Origin: Candidatus Roslinia caecavium
GTDB taxonomy: Bacteria > Bacillota > Clostridia > Monoglobales > Monoglobaceae
Reading direction: 5' to 3'
Length of the DNA: 38,316 bases
Assembly (NCBI GenBank): GCA_904419955.1
Contig: CAJFTO010000040.1
Coordinates: 24,538 to 62,853, forward strand
Below are positions 24,345 to 30,709 of the stretch, piece by piece. The notes below the pieces were generated by a model. That model was not told the DNA's origin. It saw nothing but the letters and a program-made list of their open reading frames with translations, and searched no databases. The position numbers and the translations under genes were made by a program. Numbering within the stretch: position 1 is the first letter of the stretch; every line of letters begins with the position of its first letter.

Positions 24345-24785
24345 ATGAAAAGAATAATTTTTATGTTGGCGCTCTGCGCGGTCTTTCTGTGCGGCTGTCA
24401 GACGACGGGCAGTTCCGGCGCTTCAAGTTACAGCGAAGAGTTTTCCAAGGCGCAGGAGATACGGATAGTCTCGGCGGAAGATCCGGACGATATCGAAACT
24501 TTGACGGACGACGGGGCGATCTCGGATTTTATAACGGAGCTCGACTTAGAGAGCTGGAGTCTTGAAAGCTTGCCGCCGAACGCCGAAGTTTTGGGAACGT
24601 TTGTTCTCTCGCAAGAGGAGACGGTGAAGTTCGGCGAGACGGAGACGGACGGGGAGCTTTACGACATCTGTAAGCTTTACGCTTATCGGGAAAGTCCGTA
24701 TATAACCATGGAGATCGAGGGGTTTGGAATGGATTTTAAGATAAGCGACGCCGCCGCGGAGTATTTAAGCGGATTTTTTGAATAG
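24345..24785 (+). CDS. Small predicted lipoprotein
   Basis: The start at 24345 (GGGAGGA site) yields 146 residues: a signal peptide MKRIIFMLALCAVFLCGC with lipobox LCGC and lipidated Cys18, a Ser/Gly linker and a beta-rich domain of about 110 residues. The domain has an EIRIVSAEDPDDIETLTDD-type region and ends FKISDAAAEYLSGFFE. No named domain recognised. A TATAAT lies near 24325 but without a good -35. It may be anchored at the outer face of the membrane. Confidence 0.8.
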   Translation: MKRIIFMLALCAVFLCGCQTTGSSGASSYSEEFSKAQEIRIVSAEDPDDIETLTDDGAISDFITELDLESWSLESLPPNAEVLGTFVLSQEETVKFGETETDGELYDICKLYAYRESPYITMEIEGFGMDFKISDAAAEYLSGFFE

Positions 24786-24829
24786 TTAGGCTATAGAATG
24801 TTTGAATATTTATTGTAATAGTTAAGTTT

Positions 24830-26842
24830 ATGAATTTTTATGGAAGGACAAAGAATGGATCGATGGAATTAAGAATGGGAAAGGCATTTAAAGTATTTAG
24901 GACGTTTGTCGCGGCGCTGATAATTTTTTGTATCGCCGCGCCGGTAGGATTAACCGCTTCGGCGGCCAGTTTGCCGTCGGAGTTCTGGCGGGTCAACGAC
25001 GCTTACGTGAGCGCGAAAGAGAACGGCGACGACGACGGCATAATCCGCTACGGAGAGCAGAGCATAGAGCTTTTAACGAGCTATACCGAGACGAACCAGA
25101 TAAGGGAGATACTGGCTTCGAGGTATTACGACGTGGCCGACGCGTACGACCGCAGAAACGACTTCGTCACGGCGGCGTATTATTATGAGAAATATATTCC
25201 GTACGGCGAATATATGGGCTGGACGGACGGAGTTATCATAGCCAAATCAAAAGTTTCACAATACACTCCGGTTGTTAAAAACTATACTGAAACTAACGTT
25301 CCGCAGGTATATTACGGAGCGAAAAACGAACCGGAAATGGGCGTTCTCTACGGAGAGGTAGTCGAGTACACAAGAGAGAACGAATCGATGGTTTTGGTAT
25401 ATGTAAACTATGGCGACGATCTCCCCGTATGGGCGGGAGCGATATTTGACACGGCGCGTCAGCGAGGGATCGCTGTTGAGATTGCGCTGAATATTTTAGA
25501 CGAAGGTCTCGCGGTCGGAGATATACCCAATCACAGCGATTATATTGAAAGAGTGACAGAACAGCTTAACCAGTACGCAGACGTGCCTATATACCTTAGA
25601 ATCGGCGCGGAGATGAATATCTGGGACGATCTTGCCGATCCGAATGAGTATATCGAAGCGTTCAGGTTTATATCAAGCTATGTTAAAGCGAATACTCAGC
25701 ATGTCGCCGTCGTGTGGTCGGTGTCTCACGCTTCGAGCTGGAATATCGATATGGAGGACTATTATCCGGGCGACGAATATGTGGACTGGGTGGGGATCTC
25801 CGCCTATCTCATCAGACATTTTCAGGGGCAGGAACAGCCGATAGATAAAAGATATAACGATACGTTCTTTTGCTCGGGCGACGGCGCGGATCCGGTGATG
25901 GTCGTAAAAGAGACGATCGAGAAGTTCGGAGACCGAAAACCGATAATGCTCTCCGAGTGCGGGAGCGCTCACCGGACGATCTCGCCCACGCTCGACACCG
26001 ACAATACCGAATGGGCGGAGCGGAATCTGAGACGAATGTACACCTATGTTCCGATGGTGTACCCTCAAGTAAAATTGATGGCGTATTTTAATATGTATTA
26101 TCCGGGCGAGACGAACGTGTATACTTTGTATGACAACCCCGTTATGGAAAACAGCTTTTTAGAGCTTACTCAGCAGAGACATTTTATCCAAAATAGATAC
26201 GCTTCCCGCTCGGAGATAACGTATAAGGAAATAATCGACGGAATGACCGTCGCTCAGGATATGCTGCCGATCTATACCTATCCGCATATATTCGGCGACG
26301 ACGAACCGGAGGTATATTATTATTTAGACGGAGAATTTGCGGGGGCGAGCGCGACTTTGCCGTATTTGCAATACATCGACTTTTCGGACGCGAGTCTCGG
26401 CGCGCACAGTATAGAGACCAGGGTAGTATCAAACGGCGCGCGGGTCGCAAGTCAAACGATTACGGTGAACGTGGTCGAGGACGTGACCGTTATAGTAGAC
26501 GGGTCGGAGATAGAGACGGACAGCGTTCCGCTTCTGATCAACGACAGGACGATGGTTCCGCTCAGATCGATATTCGAAGCGCTCGGCGCTGATATTACGT
26601 GGGACGACGCGACGAGAACGGTTACCGCCAATAAGGACGGAGTAACGATTTCGCTTACTATAGATTCTCCGGTCATGTATAAAAACGAGGCGGGAGCGCA
26701 GGAGGATATAGCGCTCGATTCGCCGCCGATAATCGTAAACGAGAGGACTATGGTTCCTGCAAGAGCGATCAGCGAAGCGCTCGGCGCTTCGGTCGAATGG
26801 AACGAAGCGGATCAAATCGTTACTATATCTTCCGCCGCTTAG
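24830..26842 (+). CDS. Secreted GH26-like protein with copper-amine-oxidase-N stalk domain
   Basis: The 670-residue frame (true start may be 24830, 24863 or 24875; ribosome sites are poor) has a signal peptide (FVAALIIFCIAAPVGLTASA), a helical TPR-like region to about residue 150 and a TIM-barrel region that resembles family 26 glycoside hydrolases. Candidate catalytic acids are Glu261 in YLRIGAEMN and Glu376 in IMLSECGSA; DEYVDWVGISAY also fits. The last ~115 residues form a copper-amine-oxidase N-terminal-type domain with two halves, INDRTMVPLRSIFEALGA and VNERTMVPARAISEALGA, used by Firmicutes as a surface stalk. Substrate unknown. Low-confidence alternative: a non-enzymatic surface protein. 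Confidence 0.82.
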   Translation: MNFYGRTKNGSMELRMGKAFKVFRTFVAALIIFCIAAPVGLTASAASLPSEFWRVNDAYVSAKENGDDDGIIRYGEQSIELLTSYTETNQIREILASRYYDVADAYDRRNDFVTAAYYYEKYIPYGEYMGWTDGVIIAKSKVSQYTPVVKNYTETNVPQVYYGAKNEPEMGVLYGEVVEYTRENESMVLVYVNYGDDLPVWAGAIFDTARQRGIAVEIALNILDEGLAVGDIPNHSDYIERVTEQLNQYADVPIYLRIGAEMNIWDDLADPNEYIEAFRFISSYVKANTQHVAVVWSVSHASSWNIDMEDYYPGDEYVDWVGISAYLIRHFQGQEQPIDKRYNDTFFCSGDGADPVMVVKETIEKFGDRKPIMLSECGSAHRTISPTLDTDNTEWAERNLRRMYTYVPMVYPQVKLMAYFNMYYPGETNVYTLYDNPVMENSFLELTQQRHFIQNRYASRSEITYKEIIDGMTVAQDMLPIYTYPHIFGDDEPEVYYYLDGEFAGASATLPYLQYIDFSDASLGAHSIETRVVSNGARVASQTITVNVVEDVTVIVDGSEIETDSVPLLINDRTMVPLRSIFEALGADITWDDATRTVTANKDGVTISLTIDSPVMYKNEAGAQEDIALDSPPIIVNERTMVPARAISEALGASVEWNEADQIVTISSAA

Positions 26843-26901
26843 TAAATGCTATAGCGGACGAAAATATGGCGATCGTGGAATAAATTATTTGGAGTGTGAG
26901 T

Positions 26902-28239
26902 ATGCGTAAAAACGATATTGTAGAGATCGTTATAACCGGTATGACGGACGATGGAGACGGAGTAGGCAGGGTCGATAACCTGGCCGTGTTCGTTCCGTAT
27001 ACCATCGTCGGGGAGACGGTGAGGGCGGTCATAGTAAAAGTACTCAAGCGCTACGCTTACGGCAAGTTGTTAGAAGTCGTAAGGCCGTCGGAGCATAGGA
27101 TAAAGGCGGAATGCGAATATTTCTACCAATGCGGCGGCTGTTCGCTCTGGCATATGAGCTACGAAAGCGAATGCGAGTATAAGCGCAATAAGGTCGAGGA
27201 CTGTTTAAGGCGGATAGGCGGGATAGACGTCGAGGTCTCTGAGACGGTGAAAGCGGATTCGGTCTACGGTTACAGAAATAAAAATCAGTTCCCGGTCACG
27301 CCGGACGGGATAGGGATGTACGCGAGGCGGAGCCACCGCCTTATAAAGACCGAGGGCTGTCTCATAGCCGCCCCGTTTTGCAAGACTGTGACGGAGACGG
27401 TCGGGGAGTGGATGCAGGACTTCGGCGTAACCGCGTACGACGAGAAAACCGGTTCGGGAACCGTGAGAAACGTCTATACCAGGAGCGGCGATAAGGGGAT
27501 ACTCGTGTGTATCGTGACCTTTGGCAAAAAACTGCCGCACAGCGCGGAGCTTACCGACGCGCTTTTAGATACGGGTCTCGATATCGCGGGGATAGTCCAG
27601 AATATCAACCCTAAAAAAACGAATACGATCTTAGGGGATAAGACCAAGACGATATACGGAGACGGCGTACTTGAGGACGGGATAGGCGACGTCAGATTCA
27701 AGATCTCGCCGCTGTCCTTTTATCAGGTGAATAAGGCGCAGACGCTCAAGCTCTACGGCCTTGTAAAGGAGTTTTTAGGGCTTAGCGGCGGCGAGACCGT
27801 CTGGGATATGTATTGCGGGATCGGAACGATAGGACAGTTTATCGCAAAAGACGCAAAGCGGATCGTCGGCGTGGAGATCGTTCCCGACGCGGTGGAGAAC
27901 GCCAAGGAGAACGCCGGGCTGAACGGTATCGCCAACGCGGACTACTACTGCGGAAAAGCCGAGGAACTGGCAAGCGGCCTGCTCCAAAAATACGGCAGAC
28001 CGGACGCGATAATCCTCGACCCGCCCCGCAAGGGCTGCGACGAACAGCTGCTTAAGACCGTATGCGACAGCGGCGCCGAGAGGGTCGTCTACGTATCCTG
28101 CAAACCGTCCACCCTCGCGAGGGATCTGAGGTATTTGGAGGATAACGGGTATAAAACGGTAAAAGCCGTCCCGGTGGATATGTTCCCGCGCACCGCGCAT
28201 GTGGAGACAATAGTGTTGCTACAACGCCGCGATACTTAG
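26902..28239 (+). CDS. rlmD: 23S rRNA (uracil-C5)-methyltransferase RlmD/RumA family
   Basis: It methylates uracil at C5 in 23S rRNA (U1939, possibly also U747 as in RlmCD). The start is ATG 26902, seven bases after GGAG, giving 445 residues. The TRAM domain (DIVEIVITGMTDDGDGVG) is followed by the Fe-S cysteines CEYFYQCGGC, the SAM motif WDMYCGIGTIGQF, ILDPPRKGCDEQLL and the catalytic VYVSCKPSTLARDL. The C-terminal VDMFPRTAHVETIVLL is conserved, but the last five residues QRRDT are not, and an ICE begins right after; the tail may come from the element. Confidence 0.94.
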   Translation: MRKNDIVEIVITGMTDDGDGVGRVDNLAVFVPYTIVGETVRAVIVKVLKRYAYGKLLEVVRPSEHRIKAECEYFYQCGGCSLWHMSYESECEYKRNKVEDCLRRIGGIDVEVSETVKADSVYGYRNKNQFPVTPDGIGMYARRSHRLIKTEGCLIAAPFCKTVTETVGEWMQDFGVTAYDEKTGSGTVRNVYTRSGDKGILVCIVTFGKKLPHSAELTDALLDTGLDIAGIVQNINPKKTNTILGDKTKTIYGDGVLEDGIGDVRFKISPLSFYQVNKAQTLKLYGLVKEFLGLSGGETVWDMYCGIGTIGQFIAKDAKRIVGVEIVPDAVENAKENAGLNGIANADYYCGKAEELASGLLQKYGRPDAIILDPPRKGCDEQLLKTVCDSGAERVVYVSCKPSTLARDLRYLEDNGYKTVKAVPVDMFPRTAHVETIVLLQRRDT

Positions 28240-28250
28240 AAATCCTTGAA
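28205..28250. mobile_element. Probable left junction (attachment site) of the ICE
   Basis: Conserved rlmD sequence encoding HVETIVLL ends near 28220. Directly after, base composition and codon use change to those of the conjugation module. The 3' end of rumA/rlmD is an established target for ICEs in Firmicutes. The other junction is outside the window, so the exact core cannot be read. Confidence 0.6.
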
Positions 28251-28398
28251 TTTAAGCACTTTGTGAAGCATACGGTGTTTAATTCAGAAGGAGGAAAATA
28301 CCGAAATAAGGAGCTAAAAAATTATATTATCGTAAAAGTTGCGATTGACCTGGTGTGTGGGAACACAAAAGAATAGTCTAAAAAATTGTTTATGATCG

Positions 28399-28430
28399 AA
28401 AAAGAGATGCTTTTTTTGGCATCTCTTTTT
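28399..28430. terminator. Bidirectional terminator-like hairpin
   Basis: AAAAAGAGATGC (28399-28410) and GCATCTCTTTTT (28419-28430) are perfect 12-base arms around an 8-base T-rich loop. With A-runs on one side and T-runs on the other it can stop transcription from both directions, insulating rlmD from the ICE. Confidence 0.85.
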
Positions 28431-28453
28431 GCATATATAAGGAGAATCGTATT

Positions 28454-29509
28454 ATGAAATGCTTGCTAAAATATCAATGGGTAAAGCTAATGCGTTCCCA
28501 TCTTCCTCAGGGCAAGGGGGTAATGGGTTCTTGGGCTCGTCTTTCATCCCGTGCAGCATTTCGTAAAGGAACAGCCTCTTATTGCGGTTACAGTAATCCT
28601 GTAACGCCCGGTATGTGGTCTGGCGGTATCGTTGGTCTAAAAAGCATTTTAGGCGTTAGAACGCGAAAACAGGCATTAGAAATGATGGATACGCTGTCAA
28701 GGCTCGGATATATAAAGTACGAGCTGGATCCGCATACAAAAAAGCTAACTTATCTCATAACCGACTGGGTTGTTGAATGCTCCGGAGAAGAATGCATGGA
28801 TGGAAATGTGTATGCTTCAAATGATTACGGTTTCCTTTGCCTACCACGGAACATAACGCAGCGGCTTGCAGATAACAATTATATATTTGAAGAATCAGAC
28901 GCATGGCTTGATTTGTGGTGCCACACGGTATTCGCAGAACAACGCAATGCGTTTTCTTTTTTGGCGCCGACGATTCAGTATGACGATTATGGTGCCGCAT
29001 TAACTCTGGAAACCCTCGGTAACCGTTGGGGTTGGGAAAAGACAAAGGTATGGAGATTTTTTAAGAAATACGGGAATGTCTTTGCTCTGTACCGTCTCCC
29101 CGGTTCTTACGGTTGTCTGGTTTTTAATAAAATATATCCGACACAAGCAGAGACTGTCTTGCCCACGCAGGATAAAATTGTGCGTATTTTGAATGAAATA
29201 CGCATTTGCGCAAAAGGAATAAAAAAAGATGAGTCCGATCATGCGTATATCAACAGGTTAATCGCCTGGTATAGCAAAAAAGTGATCTCCTCTATCTTAT
29301 CAAATGCGGAAGAAAATCGCGTTGCATTTTTCTCCCCTATAATACGCGCGTATTTTTCTCTGTGTTGGAATTGTAAGAATTATAACTATGACTGCAAGGG
29401 TTATTATAATACCCCAATTGCGGAAATTAAAAGAAATCATATCCGTGGGCCATGTATACCTGTGGATATAACGAAAATAGCAAAGGAGATTTTTATATAT
29501 GAGCAGTAA
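28454..29509 (+). CDS. ICE accessory protein with winged-helix-like segments, function unknown
   Basis: The 351-residue product is the first gene of the ICE, with an AAGGAG site before ATG 28454. Two segments look like winged helices of phage/ICE replication-initiator-type proteins: SRAAFRKGTASYCG...LGVRTRKQALEMMDTLSRLGYI near residues 30-95, and TLETLGNRWGWEKTKVWRFFKKYGNV near residues 178-205. A Cys cluster CWNCKNYNYDCKG near residue 315 may bind metal. No relaxase or ATPase motif. It overlaps the next gene by 11 bases. DNA binding is an inference from the helix patterns. Confidence 0.72.
   Translation: MKCLLKYQWVKLMRSHLPQGKGVMGSWARLSSRAAFRKGTASYCGYSNPVTPGMWSGGIVGLKSILGVRTRKQALEMMDTLSRLGYIKYELDPHTKKLTYLITDWVVECSGEECMDGNVYASNDYGFLCLPRNITQRLADNNYIFEESDAWLDLWCHTVFAEQRNAFSFLAPTIQYDDYGAALTLETLGNRWGWEKTKVWRFFKKYGNVFALYRLPGSYGCLVFNKIYPTQAETVLPTQDKIVRILNEIRICAKGIKKDESDHAYINRLIAWYSKKVISSILSNAEENRVAFFSPIIRAYFSLCWNCKNYNYDCKGYYNTPIAEIKRNHIRGPCIPVDITKIAKEIFIYEQ
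29181..29206. repeat. Dyad motif inside the first ICE gene
   Basis: GCGTATTT-TGAATG-AAATACGC is a perfect 8-base inverted repeat within a 26-base stretch that matches 38240-38265 at 23 of 26 positions. Here it lies inside the coding region. Confidence 0.5.
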
Positions 29510-30134
29510 ACAGAACAAAAAGGCGATGTATAAACAGGAAGAGGATCGCATTATCGCACATTCAGAGGCGTTTATTGGGCTTTTGACCAGACGAGGCATA
29601 CTGGGAGATCAGAAGATTGACGATGAAAAGATACGCATAGCGCAGCAGGAAAAGAAGAAAAACACATACCATAACACGCTTATGCTCTTGAAAAATTACA
29701 GAACCATAGCATGGATGCTGGAATGTTTCCCCGATTCGATTGCTGAGGAGTTGGACGAGCCTTTTGAGGGATTGGATGAGTTGATTGACCGGATTGATAT
29801 CGAAACGTCATTGGATAACAAAAAGCTTGAAAGCAGAATTGCAGGTATCCAAAAGTCAAGAATATTGCTTGACCGTGTGAATGAGGCTCTGACCGTTCTG
29901 AAGAAAAAGCCGTCTGACGGCGAAAGACTGTATAACCTGATTTATCAGACCTACATAACGCCTGAAAAGCTGAGTTTAACGGACCTGCTCTACCGCTTGG
30001 ATCTGTCGCCGCGCCATTATTACCGGCTTCGGGAACAAGCAATCACGATCTTATCCATCCGGCTCTGGGCTTCCCCGGCAGCCGATGTGGATTTCTGGCT
30101 TGAAATGCTGACATTGCTGGAGGGATTGAACTGA
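29499..30134 (+). CDS. Sigma-70 region 4-like / HTH regulatory protein of the ICE
   Basis: The 211-residue product starts at ATG 29499 after AAGGAG and overlaps the previous gene. The N-terminal half is charged and helical; the C-terminal LSLTDLLYRLDLSPRHYYRLREQAITILSIRLW resembles the helix-turn-helix of phage ArpU-type late regulators and sigma region 4. Such proteins often switch on the module downstream. The regulated-looking leader at 30150-30285 is right behind it, which makes that a plausible target. The Cys-free, soluble protein has no membrane segment. Confidence 0.72.
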   Translation: MSSKQNKKAMYKQEEDRIIAHSEAFIGLLTRRGILGDQKIDDEKIRIAQQEKKKNTYHNTLMLLKNYRTIAWMLECFPDSIAEELDEPFEGLDELIDRIDIETSLDNKKLESRIAGIQKSRILLDRVNEALTVLKKKPSDGERLYNLIYQTYITPEKLSLTDLLYRLDLSPRHYYRLREQAITILSIRLWASPAADVDFWLEMLTLLEGLN

Positions 30135-30150
30135 AAACGGTGGTAAATAA

Positions 30151-30208
30151 ATTGGCACAAAATTGGCACAGCCGCGCCGATGACAAGCAATTGAAACTGT
30201 GGTATACT
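30151..30208 (+). promoter_or_regulatory. Promoter of the conjugation module with direct-repeat operator
   Basis: ATGACA (30180-30185), 17-base spacer, TATACT (30203-30208). Just upstream are two ATTGGCACA copies (30151-30159 and 30162-30170), 11 bases apart, i.e. on the same face of the helix: a typical activator-binding layout. A TCCCA-AAA-TGGGA inverted repeat lies at the predicted start (30216-30228). Confidence 0.62.
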
Positions 30209-30241
30209 GGTATCGTCCCAAAATGGGATCGGACAATAGGG

Positions 30242-30285
30242 ATGCCGTTTTTGAAGCAGCTTGATGCTTTGAAACGGTATTTTTT
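30242..30285 (+). terminator. Intrinsic terminator (attenuator) in the leader of the conjugation module
   Basis: ATGCCGTTT (30242-30250) pairs with AAACGGTAT (30272-30280), continuing with GAAGCA against TGCTTT after a one-base bulge; TTTTTT follows directly. It stands between the promoter and the first conjugation gene, so read-through must be allowed for expression. Confidence 0.78.
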
Positions 30286-30317
30286 ATTGCCGAAATTACA
30301 GAAGGAGGTTTTTGGGC

Positions 30318-30674
30318 ATGGTCAAACAATTGGGTAAAAGCGGCAAGCTTCAAACTGTATACTGGTCATTGGTCAGCATGGTATCTGCCGCACTCATTTC
30401 TGTTCAGCCTGTTATGGCAGACACGATTTGGGACAGGTTTTCGACGATCATGAAGGATGTTTACGGCGAAATAGTTGCCATAAGCACCATTGTCGCAGTT
30501 ACAGTTGCCGCAATTGCGCTGGTTGTCAGAATGGTATCAAGAAACCAGCGAGCTGTTGATGAAGCTACCAGTTGGCTTAAGCGAATTGTAATCACTTGGC
30601 TTGTTTTGAACTCGCTCGGCTTTGTGGTTGCATACTTACAGCCGTTGATTTCTGGCGGAAACTACACAGGCTGA
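30318..30674 (+). CDS. Small VirB2/TrbC-like membrane protein
   Basis: The ATG at 30318 follows AAGGAGG by nine bases and gives 118 residues. A signal-like first segment (WSLVSMVSAALISVQPVMA) ends in AxA-type small residues, followed by IWDRFSTIMKDVYGE and two membrane segments (IVAISTIVAVTVAAIALVV and IVITWLVLNSLGFVVAYL). This is the layout of the pilin-like VirB2/TrbC protein of Gram-positive conjugation systems. It is the first gene after the attenuator and precedes the VirB6-like gene by 35 bases. Confidence 0.8.
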   Translation: MVKQLGKSGKLQTVYWSLVSMVSAALISVQPVMADTIWDRFSTIMKDVYGEIVAISTIVAVTVAAIALVVRMVSRNQRAVDEATSWLKRIVITWLVLNSLGFVVAYLQPLISGGNYTG

Positions 30675-30709
30675 GGACAAGCGGTCAGGCAGGACGGAGG
30701 TGATGAAAT

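Noticed and set aside
30150-30170. Sigma-54-like TTGGCAC boxes
   Set aside because: The pair is a direct repeat; the second box reads TTGGC instead of TTGC and no sigma-54 activator is seen. Direct-repeat operator is the simpler reading.
30140-30337. 65-codon open frame in the conjugation leader
   Set aside because: It covers the promoter, inverted repeat and attenuator hairpin, has no own ribosome site and no recognisable protein features.
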